A stretch of 12,189 bases of DNA from Coemansia sp. RSA 1804 (GCA_027578815.1 JANBTH010000721.1:1-12189), one strand, 5' to 3'. Numbered from the stretch's first letter, positions 1 through 10,200 are shown. Translations and numbers: made by a program. The notes: generated by a model from the letters alone, not told the origin.

Positions 1-2
1 TT

Positions 3-89
3 GCAAAGCAAGGAGTCAAAATCCCGGTGCGCAAAGAGTCTGGCAAAACAAACGCATCCTATGAGGATGATGACTGGACTAATGGCTGA
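3..89 (+). CDS. Possible C-terminal end of an unidentified protein (partial at left edge)
   Basis: One + strand frame is open from the left edge and ends at TGA 87-89. It gives about 28 residues that finish in an acidic tail (YEDDDWTNG). The first 90 bases are less AT-rich than the kilobase that follows, which fits coding sequence ending here. A second frame is also open, to TGA at 124-126, but its peptide looks less protein-like. I do not recognise the protein, and 28 codons without a stop is weak evidence. The sequence left of the window would decide it. Confidence 0.35.
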   Translation, partial: AKQGVKIPVRKESGKTNASYEDDDWTNG

Positions 90-126
90 GCTTCTTTCTT
101 GGAAAAACCTTGAAGAAATAGAATGA

Positions 127-1108
127 AAAAGGTGGTCCCTATTTGGCTCCCTTTTTCTCTCCCAATGTACATCCAACGAAGAAAGCATCCAAAGCAGAAT
201 CTACAGACATATTCTTTCGTCACCCACTACCACTACTTTTGTTTCTTTTACTTGACATTTTGTTCTTTTTTTACTAAAGCATATAAATATTTTCCTTGTC
301 GTATGGCTAAGCCAACTGATTCTTTAAATTGAAAAAGACGATAAAGGCAGGTAAAATGAACGCAGGAAAGGGGGGAATGTCATTGAAATGGCTTGTAATG
401 CCAAGAGTTTAGAAAATATTGAAACCAGGACGATACGCCACTACTTTTGCTACTAAAAGAAGTCGAGCTAAAACAATGAAAGCACAGAGAAGCTTTGCCA
501 TCATCAATATCGTCATTTTACGAAAAACTAGCAACAACAAAAACAAACCAGTCTGTTTTCACAATGATTTTGTTTTTACTGAAATTACTTGTTTTCATTT
601 CTCCCCCTTTCCTCCATATTTGGTCATTGATGCTTTTTTAAAATAATTTAAGCAAATAATGGCAGAAAAGAGGAACCGGGTTCATGAGATGGTTTACCAA
701 TATGTAGTGAGAGAGACTGAGAGAGGAGAGGCATTGTATTCAGCCTATTCATGGAATGACAGTTTAGATAGATAAAAGAGAAATGGCTTGTTGTTTTTGC
801 TGTTATTTTTATCTTGGACTGAAAAGGTAGAATAAACAACATTAGAATGAGAGAGAGCGAGATAAACAATGGATTTATGGTCATGAACAATAAAAAATGG
901 ATTGTTGTTATATTTTCTGTATTTGCAGTAAATATACAAGAAAATGAAATAAGGAAAAGAACAGGCTAGAGGGAAATTTAAAATAAATAAGATACTAGAT
1001 GTACGCAATATTTCTTCCTAGTGATAATTTCAAATCTTTTCTCTCTTTTTTCGAGTATTTCACATTATCGCATTTTATTCCTCAGACCAACCACAAAAGC
1101 AAACGAAA
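127..1108. other. AT-rich intergenic region, probably containing the GH16 gene promoter
   Basis: I see no convincing gene in this stretch of almost 1 kb. The short ORFs on both strands (69 to 87 codons) encode Phe/Tyr/Ser/Lys-rich peptides typical of chance ORFs in AT-rich DNA, and they overlap each other. Visible structure is limited to purine-rich GA stretches near 705-730 and 847-862, homopurine and homopyrimidine runs, and a CT-rich tract at about 1029-1055. No tRNA, rRNA or mobile element signature was seen. Confidence 0.6.
1029..1060 (+). promoter_or_regulatory. CT-rich tract upstream of the GH16 start codon
   Basis: A pyrimidine-rich run lies about 50-80 bp before the ATG at 1109. Such tracts are common near transcription starts of fungal genes. 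CT-rich runs also precede the F-box-like gene (about 2289-2312 and 2355-2368). I see no clear TATA box at a fixed distance. The regulatory role is inference. Confidence 0.3.
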
Positions 1109-2044
1109 ATGAAAACATTGAGCATCTCGTTGATTACACTGCTCCTAACGTTTGTCGGCAGTGCAGTTGGAGGCCAATGCGGAGACCACGTATGTGGCAA
1201 GGACACACCGTGCTGCTACAAGGGGGCGTGCAACAAGAATGCGCTGTACTGCGGGCCATTTAGTTGCGAGGCAGCAAACTCACTGACGGAAAAGAGTTGC
1301 TGGGCCACACCGCACTGCGTTGATCACAATATAGATTTCGGACACACCCCGGGATCGTTTGCGCAAGTAGCCGATTACCACGGCGATCCAGCTGTAATCC
1401 AGTACGTGTCCCGGTTTGAGCCATCAAACGCCAAGCTGGCCAACAACCGCGTGGAGCTTACGCTGGCGAAACAGGCGGACCAAAAGGGCTTTGGTGCAGT
1501 GGTTGTAGGCACACGAGCAATCCAGTTCGGCACAGTGACTGCCGTGCTACGGTCGGCCAGCACAAGCGGTGGCGTGGTGTCGTCGTTTATCATCAGGAAC
1601 GACGATATTGGCGACGAAATCGACTTTGAATTTGTCGGCAGCGACCGCACCACCGTGCAGTCTAACTACTACTGGCACAACGAGCTTGACTACACCAAGA
1701 TGGTCAAGTCGCAGCCGATGGCCGACACCACAGCCAAAGACATCACGTATCAGATTGTCTGGACGCCTGACTATATCCAGTGGGTTGCCGATGGCAACAA
1801 CTTCCGCACTGTCCGCAGACAGGACACCTGGGACAGCGCAAGTGGCGTGTACAAGTACCCCGAGTCGGAGTCATTTGTCAGTTTCTCCGTCTGGGACGGT
1901 GGATCAGGCGAAAAGGGCACCGCCGACTGGGCTGGCGGCGCTATTAACTGGGGCGCCGCTCCGTTTGTCATGGCCGTAAAGTCTGTGAGTGTCAGCTGCC
2001 ACTTCAAGGGCAATGAGACCACCTACACGCCACCTGCCGTCTAA
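1109..2044 (+). CDS. Secreted GH16 glycosidase/transglycosylase, CRH-like, with N-terminal cysteine-rich module
   Basis: A complete intron-free gene of 311 residues. Residues 1-22 form a signal peptide (Lys, then a Leu/Ile/Ser-rich hydrophobic core, then small residues), so the product enters the secretory pathway. Residues 24-70 hold nine cysteines, including a CC pair at 35-36, resembling the short chitin-binding-like module in front of many Crh proteins. The GH16 domain follows. Its ExDxE signature is DEIDFEFVG at 169-177, with Glu170 the expected nucleophile, Asp172 the helper and Glu174 the acid/base. A tenth cysteine lies at 297 and a possible N-glycosylation site at Asn302. Known Crh enzymes link chitin to beta-glucan in the wall, the likely role here. 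Unlike most yeast Crh proteins, it has no Ser/Thr-rich stalk and no hydrophobic C-terminal GPI signal, so it is probably soluble or held by the Cys-rich module. The ATG has A at -3. A plain endo-beta-glucanase of GH16 is the alternative. Confidence 0.88.
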   Translation: MKTLSISLITLLLTFVGSAVGGQCGDHVCGKDTPCCYKGACNKNALYCGPFSCEAANSLTEKSCWATPHCVDHNIDFGHTPGSFAQVADYHGDPAVIQYVSRFEPSNAKLANNRVELTLAKQADQKGFGAVVVGTRAIQFGTVTAVLRSASTSGGVVSSFIIRNDDIGDEIDFEFVGSDRTTVQSNYYWHNELDYTKMVKSQPMADTTAKDITYQIVWTPDYIQWVADGNNFRTVRRQDTWDSASGVYKYPESESFVSFSVWDGGSGEKGTADWAGGAINWGAAPFVMAVKSVSVSCHFKGNETTYTPPAV

Positions 2045-2374
2045 CACCGTCGCACAGCAATTGAGTATGTCAATCAACGTTTTTCTAGCCTTCTATTCAT
2101 TTACCACATTTTTATTCTTCACTTTTAAAAACCCTCAAAAGATATAACAATTGCGGTTGTTGATCTGTGGCAATAGCCATATATTCACTGGTAATAATAG
2201 TCTTGATCAGCTTGATCAGCACAATAAATTATTTAAATAATTATATGCATTTGATATGTAAAAACGGATAAACTAATAGAGTTGCTGTCTTCTTTGTCCC
2301 TGTCTTTTCTCGTTTCATTTTTAATAATATTTATTCATCTTTAGATACAAACATTTTCCTTTCTCTTTATAAAC
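2045..2374. other. AT-rich spacer: GH16 3' UTR and F-box-like gene promoter
   Basis: This 330-bp spacer has no ORF of note. It holds a tandem 9-bp repeat (CTTGATCAG twice, 2202-2219), a poly(A) signal candidate, an AT palindrome, and CT-rich runs leading to the ATG at 2375. The two flanking genes run in the same direction, so it must serve both as a terminator and as a promoter. Confidence 0.6.
2223..2228 (+). terminator. Candidate poly(A) signal AATAAA for the GH16 gene
   Basis: An exact AATAAA lies about 180 bp after the GH16 stop codon, in AT-rich DNA. It overlaps the left edge of a 16-bp perfect palindrome at 2227-2242. Fungal poly(A) signals are loose, so only RNA ends would confirm it. 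Confidence 0.4.
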
Positions 2375-4066
2375 ATGACCACTCCTTCTGCTTTCCAGAC
2401 CCTTCCACTGCATATAGCCGAAAGAATTGCATGCTACTGCATTTATTCAAGACTAGAGCGGGGTGATATTCTGGACTTGCAAAGAAAACGAGTGCTTGTA
2501 TGGTCCGTATTCTACCGCGTTAACAGCTATTGGCGCGAGCTTGCTCTCAAGCACTTACTTGGCGAAGCTAATATTAACATATTTATCGAGGATGGGTCAT
2601 GCAAGCTAGTGTATCCCCGCTTACCGGATGATATCAGCGTGTATAGAGATTACAACAACTACGTTGGACGCGTTAATATGTGTTCTGCATATAAATCATA
2701 TTTACCAAATGAGGGTGATTTCAGAAAATTTTCATTACCATGGCCAGAAGACGTTGTTTTTCCTTTAGCACGCCATCTGTTTGTTGATATTTCTGGGCTT
2801 GATCCTTAGATGTGTGACAGGAGCAGTGGCACCAAGGAAAAGGTGTTTTGCCTTCTAATACAGCACATACTGATGGCAATGCCAAAACTTCAAAGAGTTA
2901 CTTTCTCTGATTTTATTCTTGAAAGACAAGAACTTGAGCTGTCATCTGATTATCCTCGGAAGGCGGATGGTTTGCTGTCCATAATATTCGAAACCTTGAA
3001 GTTGTTTGCTATACCCTGGGAAAATCCAAGACTACTGTCCGACAATATGCCTGTGCAAAACATCATAGGGCTTACACAAGCGGAGTACAAGCTAATGGAC
3101 GAAAATGATGTTTTTGCTCACGTTATCAGAAAGTCAGCATCCACTTTGGAATCATTGTATTACACCGATTCTCTTTTGTCAACCGTTGAGTATTTTATTT
3201 TTGACGAAGAAGACGAATCAGCTGTTTATTCAAGACTACGAAGGCTTGAATTTAATAATAGCGGGGAACTTACTCGAAGAAAAAACTTTAGAGTGAACAA
3301 AAGCGTAGTCTTGTTTCCGGTTTTGCAATTCCTTCAGTGGGACTCAAAGTATATATTTGATGACGACGCGCTATTCCGAGGCAACAACAGCACCCTGGAG
3401 TATTTGGATATTAGAGCTAGCACCGGCTTGATAGACATATTACAGAGATACAAGACGTTTGATGATGGTAATTACAGTCGGCTGAGCTATGTATCTGTTC
3501 GCGACTTTTATAATGATAGCGAAGTTGAAGATGATGTCTTACTTACAAGACTTGGAGCAAGCCTCACCACTCCAGCAACGACGAGCTTATCGTTGTATAA
3601 AGAAGAGAAGTACGACGTTAAGTTGATCTTGTCAGAAACCCGGTACCTAGAAAACATTCAGATACTAAGTTTTACTGGAAATAGCGGCACGGTACCAGAA
3701 CTCATCACACTTGTAAAGCTTTTGCCCAACATGACAACGCTCAAGTGTGCTCCTGGACAAATTAGTCTTGGGTCTAATAGCAAGCGGTTCGACAAATTTA
3801 TTAACGATATCTACAAAGTAAGCTACCCTATAAGTCACCGTTTTAGACGCTGGGAGTTTATAGAAGAATATGATGCGGATGTATACTCTCCAGCAGAAAC
3901 AGCACTAGCATTCGCCATTCTATGTACCGACTTTACTTTGGCATACATTCCACCGGCATACAGAAGTTTTTATGTAAGAGGGATCAACAAGTTTATTGCA
4001 AGCGGACAGAACGACAGACATATTGATAAAGTAAGGTGTCTTCGGATAACAGACCGATATGACTGA
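2375..4066 (+). CDS. F-box/LRR-like protein, interrupted by an in-frame TAG (possible pseudogene)
   Basis: Two open stretches in one frame, 144 and 418 codons, are separated only by a TAG at 2807-2809. They read as a single protein of about 562 residues. The N-terminus (LPLHIAERIACYC near residue 10, then a SYWRELAL motif near 50-60) looks like a divergent F-box. The long remainder has irregular Leu-rich segments (LQRVTFSDF, LRRLEF, LEYLDI, LENIQILSF) like degenerate LRRs. F-box proteins recruit substrates to SCF ubiquitin ligases, but here that role is only inferred. I remember large families of such proteins in Kickxellomycotina. The gene is AT-rich and freely uses TTA, CTA and TCA codons, unlike the neighbouring FAS. 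The ATG at 2375 has A at -3. Apart from the TAG there is no frameshift, so the damage is recent, a sequence error, or bypassed by splicing or readthrough. Function and intactness are uncertain. Confidence 0.7.
2807..2809 (+). other. In-frame TAG splitting the F-box-like ORF, directly followed by ATG
   Basis: The stop follows codon 144 and the next codon (2810-2812) is ATG, so the frame continues with no gap. An intron from GTTTGT at 2779 to an AG at 2820 (42 nt) or 2826 (48 nt) would remove the stop and keep frame. However, the donor is poor, the branch site is weak (TTGAT near 2799), and the removed FVDISG looks like a coding beta-strand. A nonsense mutation or sequence error seems more likely. 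Confidence 0.7.
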
Positions 4067-4095
4067 TAATATAACCAATCCGTCAACATATATTT

Positions 4096-4116
4096 TTTAT
4101 TATCTGAGGATTTATT
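4096..4116 (-). terminator. Two candidate poly(A) signals (AATAAA) for the FAS gene
   Basis: On the minus strand AATAAA occurs at 4111-4116 and again at 4096-4101, about 95 and 110 nt after the FAS stop codon. Both lie in the 143-bp gap between the convergent FAS and F-box-like genes. No AATAAA is seen on the + strand of the gap for the F-box-like gene. Confidence 0.45.
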
Positions 4117-4209
4117 ACTCCAAAAATCAGCGAATTGTAATTCTAAAAAAGCAAACAGAGTTGTTAGAAAGAGAAAGAAAGAAATTGAACACGCACACGC
4201 ATGTTGCGC

Positions 4210-7200
4210 TCAGTACTTGGCAGCCTCGGTCTGGTCAACACGCTTAAAGACATATTTGTTGGTCGCAGCGTCGTACTCGGCGCGTGCAAGCGGGTTGAGG
4301 TAGACAAGGGCCTCCTGCGCGTCAGTGTACGGCGGGGCGTCCTTGACTTGGACAAACGGATGGACGCCGGTGAGCGAGTTATGCCAGTAGCGGTACGACT
4401 TTGCCTCACGGGCCTTGACCTTGGCAGCATAGACAGCGAGCTGGTCGCGGGTCAGCGTGGCCAGCATAAAGTCGGGATGCAGCACAAGGATCTCGCCGCC
4501 AACCTGGCCGAAACCAAACGACTTGAGCAGACCGGCCTTAACACCGTCGGTCTGGATCGAGCGCGACGGATACATGATGTACTCGAACTGCTCGAGCTCA
4601 GCAGCAATGTTGTCGGCGTTGCGGTTGCCAGGGATGATACCGGTGCGCAGTATCTGCAGCACACCGTTGAGCATCCAGGCGGCCGCTGCGCCCTTCGGAT
4701 GGCCGGTCAGCCACTTCTGACACACGGCAGGACACGCGTTTCCGACAGTGCGGCCAAGATGCTTGAACTGGCGCTCGAGCACCTGCGACTCGTTCTTGTC
4801 GTTGGCCTTGGTGGACGTACCGTGGAAAGATGCCACGCCGACGTCGTCGATGGTCAGACCCCAGACAGCCAGCGCACCACGCAGCGGCGCAATACGCGGG
4901 TCGCGCCGCCAGAAGTCGTTGCCCCAGGTGTCGATGGCCTCGCCCAGCTGTCTGCGCGCCTCCTTCTCGACAAACTCGGTGCGCTCGCGCACAAACGTAT
5001 CGGAGTCGCATGGCAGCGCGTCTCCGGCCTCGGTCTCCTGGCGCAGAAGATCCAGCTCGCTCTGGCGCCAAGCGTCAATGGCAGTGCGACGCTGGTCCAG
5101 CTGACGCTTGCGGTACGCAAAGTCCAGCAGCGGAGATGGCGCAGCACCAGGCACCTCGCGTGCCGACGTCAGAATACCCTGGCCAGGCGCAGGCACCGAG
5201 CGACCCTCCTTGTCGGTGGCGGTGCCGCACATTGCCAGCACACCGTAGACAGGCACGCCGATCTCCAGCGCAGTGGCAGCCGACATCACAGTCATGACGC
5301 CGGCGCCCTCGCCTTCCATGAATCCGCTGCGAGTGCTCGTGCACGGACGCGACATCTCGGCCGGTGTGCGACCACGCGCAAACTCTTCCACAGAGTTGCT
5401 GGTGGCCTTCATCTGCGCAAACTCGTACGAGCTGTCCTCCTGGAAGTAGTCGAAGCCACCGCACAGCATGATCTTGGCCTTGCCAGCCTGGATAGTGTCG
5501 ATGGCCACATCGATCGACAGCACCGCCGTTGCACACGCACCAACGGTCGCCTTGATGGGACCCGACGCCGACAGCATCAGCAGATTAACCCAGGCCGCCA
5601 TCGTGTTGATGAAGGTCTCCTGCAGCACATCGTTCTGCACGTCCTTGTCAAAGTAGCGCTCGCGATACATCAGCTTGTTCGACATCAGGCCGCCCACGCC
5701 AGAGCCCATCGAGTTACCCACCTCGCTCACATGCACATAGCGGTAGAACTCGTACGGATCGGTGATACCCGACCGCACCAGCGCCTCGACGGTTGCAACC
5801 AGCACAAAGCAAGTAATCGGATCGACCTGGTCAACAATCTCCTTTGGCACACCAAAGCGCTGGGCGTCCCATCCAGCCGGCCGCTGAGCAGCCACAAGAC
5901 GGTCGAAACGAAGCGCCTTTGGCACCATCAGCGTGGCACCGCGCAGGAACCGCACCGCCCACTCTCCAGGCGCACGCTCCCACACGTCCACCTTGTCGCC
6001 ATTGCGTCGCTTAAACGCTGCTGCCTCGTCAGCCGACGCCTCAAACGGCTCCATGTCGTGCTCGATCTGCAGCTCGCGCATCATCGGCTTGCGGTGCGGG
6101 TCGTATCCGTCCAGCAGCTCCGCCTCGATCAGGCGGATACCAGTGTGCTCCAGGATCTGCTTCTCGTACCGTGCCTTGATGTCCTTGTCATCCACTGGAT
6201 CACCCGACGCTGCGTCAACCCATCCCGAGTACAGCTGCTTGTTCTTCAGTCTTCCGCTAAAGTGCTTGATGTAGCCCATGACCCACGCCAGCTCAATGCA
6301 GCCCTCCAGCGAGAACTCGCCAAATGCCTCCATCTCCCAACGCGTCTCGGCGTTACCAAACGGATTGACCTCACCATATCCGGTCACAACCACAACTTTG
6401 TCCAGGTTGACCATACCTTGCAGCTGACGCAGACTCTCCAGCTTCTCATACGAGCTGACCTCTGGGAACGGGAACCGGTGGTTGGCGCGCGGCTTGATGA
6501 CCTTGCGCTTGTGCATACTCTCGTTCTTCGCTCCAGCAACCGCCTTAAAGTCAAGCGACGAGTCTGCAGCAACTGCCTTCTTGATGTCGCTCGACTCGCG
6601 GATGCCAGCACGCAGCCGTGCCGTGGCGTCGTTGAGGTCGGCAATGAATTGGAATCCGCCGTTGAGATCCGCCCACACCGGCTCCGACTGCGCCAGTGCG
6701 CTGATAGTCGGATGCATCAGACCCATGATGTTGAACGCCATCTCCTGCGTGGAGAATGTGCGCACACCAAGCTTCTCGATGCCCTCGGCAACAATGTTGT
6801 TGACATTCATCAGTCCTGTGCCGCGAGTCCAGCCAATCACAGTGCCCGTCACTGTCAGATACGCTGACCACGACTCCGAGTACCATCTGTTAAACAGCGT
6901 CTCCAGCGCAATCTTGCTCTCGCTATACAGACCGTCCGACCCAAACAGTCCGTGGTTGGGCGACAGCGGAAGAATCACCTGCGCCGGTCTTGTCTCGTAC
7001 CCACGCTGCGCCTTGTGCGTCTTAATCTCGCCAAGCAGACGCATCAGGTTGGTCATCATAATGCGATGCGCCAGCTCTGCCCGCGAGTCAATGTCCGTGA
7101 TCTCGCGACCCTGCACTGGAATCGCAGCAAACGGAATCACGTAGTCCAGATCCCATCCGAGGTTCTCCGTGCGCGGCGAGTCATCGTAGATGAACTCAAC

Positions 7201-10200
7201 CAGGTTCTTCACGTCCTGCAGCGACCCTTGGTTAAACGGCACCACAATCAGCGACGCTCCACGCGATCCAAACTGCTGGTAGATGTTCTGGTAGTACAGC
7301 ATGTTGTCCCGGTTGTACCGCGATGTCGTCACAACAACCTTTGCACCGCCAGACAGCAGACCCTTCAGCACCTCTGCGCCAATCGAGTCCTTGCCGCATC
7401 CGGTCATCAGAACATTCTTGTTCTCATAAGTCTGGCCGTTGTTGCACATCTCAGCCAAAACGTCCAAGTACATGCCAGTGAGCTTCGAGTTGAACTCCCA
7501 CTCGCCCGTTGGCGCCTTGCGCTTCAGATGCAGGAACGGAATAGTCTCCTTTGGCGCTGTAACAGACTCTGCAGACGGCGCCGCCGCCGCCTGTGGTGCT
7601 CCCTCTGGCGCCAGCGACATACGCGACCTGCTGAAGATACGGCGTGCGCCTGACTCCTCCATGATCTTAGGAGACATGCGCAGCGCACGCAGAACATCCG
7701 TGTACAGGCCTTGGATCGCCAGCTTGCTGTCCTTCTTCATCGCATTCTGCTGCTTGATGATACGGTAGATCTTGGCAAGGTTCTGCTCAACCCGCTGGCG
7801 ACTCGAGAACTTTGTCAGCTCGCCACCAGCCTGCATAGTGCGCACATAGTCAAGAAGCTTGCGCTCCTCCGGCCGCTGCACTTCGGCGTAGTCGATGTCA
7901 CCGTTGGCTGCAACCTTGGTCTGAGGACCTGTTGGGAACCCAACATCCTTGTACACAGGAGGATGGGTCAACGCAACCTCGCAGTTCTCATACAGCATCT
8001 GCGCGTACTCGCGCGCCAGCTTGTACGTCTCGCCCTTGGTCTCGTCGGTCTTGGCAATATGGTAAGCCATGTACTTCATCAGAGCGGGGTTAGCACGGTT
8101 CATCAGACGAATGCACTGCGAAGTGATCTCGCGATCCACCTCTGTTAGGCGACCAAATAGAATCTCGTAGTACAGGATAAGCGCGTCCTGACGAGCCCAG
8201 TTCCAGTACGAGTCAAAGTGGCGGGCCTTGCGCGCGTCAAACGATGGTTTGATTCCGCTGGCGTAGAACTCGCCATGCTCCTCCATCCACAGATCAACTT
8301 CTGTCTGAAGAAGCCCATTCTCAACCTTGGACGCCTCAAACGACCGCTCGCCCTTGCGCAGGTCAATACCCAGGTACCGCGCAAGAACTTCAAGCTGCTG
8401 CGTAACCATGCGATTCTGCTCACGCTGCGCCTTGTCAAAGGCCTCGCTGTTGATAACAGCAACCGCTGCTCCACCTGCTCCGCCAGCAGCTCCAGCGCCA
8501 CCGGACGAGTAGGTGATCCCTGCCTTCTTGGCATACAGCTGCGCAATGGTGTCAAGCCATGCCTTGGCGTCAGCCTCGCTTCCCAGACGCGCGGCAGGCT
8601 CGTTGGTCAGTGCAACAAGCAGGAGACCGTCCTGGCGCTGAGGACCAAGCCCGTACTTGGTCTGCAGATATCCGCGTGCAGCAGATTGGGCAAAGCCTCC
8701 AGGCATCTTGCCGCTGATCAGACGTGCAACCTGGCTGGACGAGTGCTTGCCAAGAGCGCCGTTGAACGACGTGATGCTCTCTGCAAGTTCGTTGAGCGGT
8801 GTCTCTTCAGACTTTTCAGGCACATCGTTACCGAACTCCTTCTGCAGGTCACCAAGGATCTCATTCTGCAAAGTGGACTTTCCGCCTACAAGCTCCTTGA
8901 TCGACTTGGAGACTGGCACCTCGTCAAGCGACTTCTTGAGCTTCTGGCACACAATCGTATGGATGATGTCAATTACCTTGACTGGAACATCGTCGATAGC
9001 AGCACCGGATCCCGATGGGGCGGCAGCAGCAGCAGCAGCCACTGGCGCAGCAGCAGCAGCGACTGGCGCTGCGGGTGTTGGAGTAGCAGATGCCGCAGCA
9101 GGGGCCTCCTCGGCTTCAGCTCCAGCCTCGGGCTCTGGATCATGGTTGTAGTACAGCTCCTTCTCGTTCTTCGAGTAGCAGAGAGTCGAGCGGCGATGAG
9201 CAATAGCATCATCGTATGCCTCATACTTGAACTTGAGCGTCCGCTGCGCCATGCCGCAAAGTGTTGGGCTTGGACCAAACTCAATGAACCGCTCAATACC
9301 GTAGACCTTGAACAGCTGGTCCTGAGTCTCAATCCAGCGCACAGGTGACGCAAACTGGTAAGCAAGCAGCTCAATAAGCAGCACATGGGACAGACGCTGA
9401 ACCTCTGCAGGGTCGCTGAGCATCGCCTCATCCCAGCTCTTCAGTGCGCGAGCAATGCGAGCAGATCCAGTTAGCTCATGAACATCCTCAAAGTACGTCT
9501 TGGTCACCTCGAAAGGTTTAGCCGTCAGGTTGGGAATGTACAGATGCTTGAGCAGGCTGTAGTTCAGATCATTAACACGCAGCTTCTTCAGCAAAAAGTT
9601 GCGGAATGGTCCAACACCCGACAAAAGGAAGCTCGAGTGGAACGGCACATCGATGCCCAACAGTGGAATAGTCGATTTACCACGCTCAAGATGGATAAAT
9701 CCATCGCGCGTCTGCTTCTCGTCAGCCTTAACCAGCGCACCATCAATGATCTTGCCCAGCTGCTCCTGGACGTCCTCCAGCGGCATCTCGGTGATCAGCT
9801 TGGAAACATCAATCTTCTGGCTGAAGATAAAGTTAAGCACGTTGGTCAGCGTGTCCAAAAGCCGCAGCTCTCCAGCAACCACGTACTGCCAGTTCTCAAC
9901 GTTGTGGTTGACAATCTCAAGCAGTCCCTTTGCCTGGTGGCGGATCGAGCTGATGACAAACTCAAGCGCCTCTTGGCTGAAGCTCTTGCCAACACGTGCC
10001 GGGTTAACTGCCATCATGCTGTACTGCGACCGGTTAAGCGAGTCACGCTCAACTGCACGCTGCATCGTCATACCACGGTAGAAACCGACCTCGACAACTG
10101 CAGTGACTGCAAGGACCTCGCCAATAGCGCTAAGTGCACCATACTCACCAAGCGAGTGGCCTGCAAACGGCGCATTCTTCTGGATCAACGACTTGGCACG

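Noticed and set aside
123..1008. Short ORFs of 69-87 codons in the left AT-rich region, on both strands
   Set aside because: Low-complexity Phe/Tyr/Ser/Lys peptides, mutually overlapping, with no motif or codon bias; these are expected by chance.
1569..1979. 136-codon ORF inside the GH16 gene in another frame
   Set aside because: A Ser/Thr/Pro-rich shadow of a clear GH16 coding frame.
2641..2820. A 180-nt in-phase intron in the F-box-like gene from GTATAG at 2641
   Set aside because: It would remove 60 residues that read like normal family sequence, and the donor and branch site are poor.
4059..4247. 62-codon + strand ORF overlapping the F-box-like stop and the FAS 3' end
   Set aside because: Mostly within the AT- and purine-rich gap, no recognisable features, and it runs into the opposite strand of FAS coding sequence.
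4201..6867. 888-codon + strand ORF
   Set aside because: It lies wholly opposite the FAS gene in codon register, has no recognisable motif, and is explained by FAS avoiding TTA, CTA and TCA codons. The same applies to the + strand blocks at 6952-7653, 8218-9348, 9478-10353 and others.
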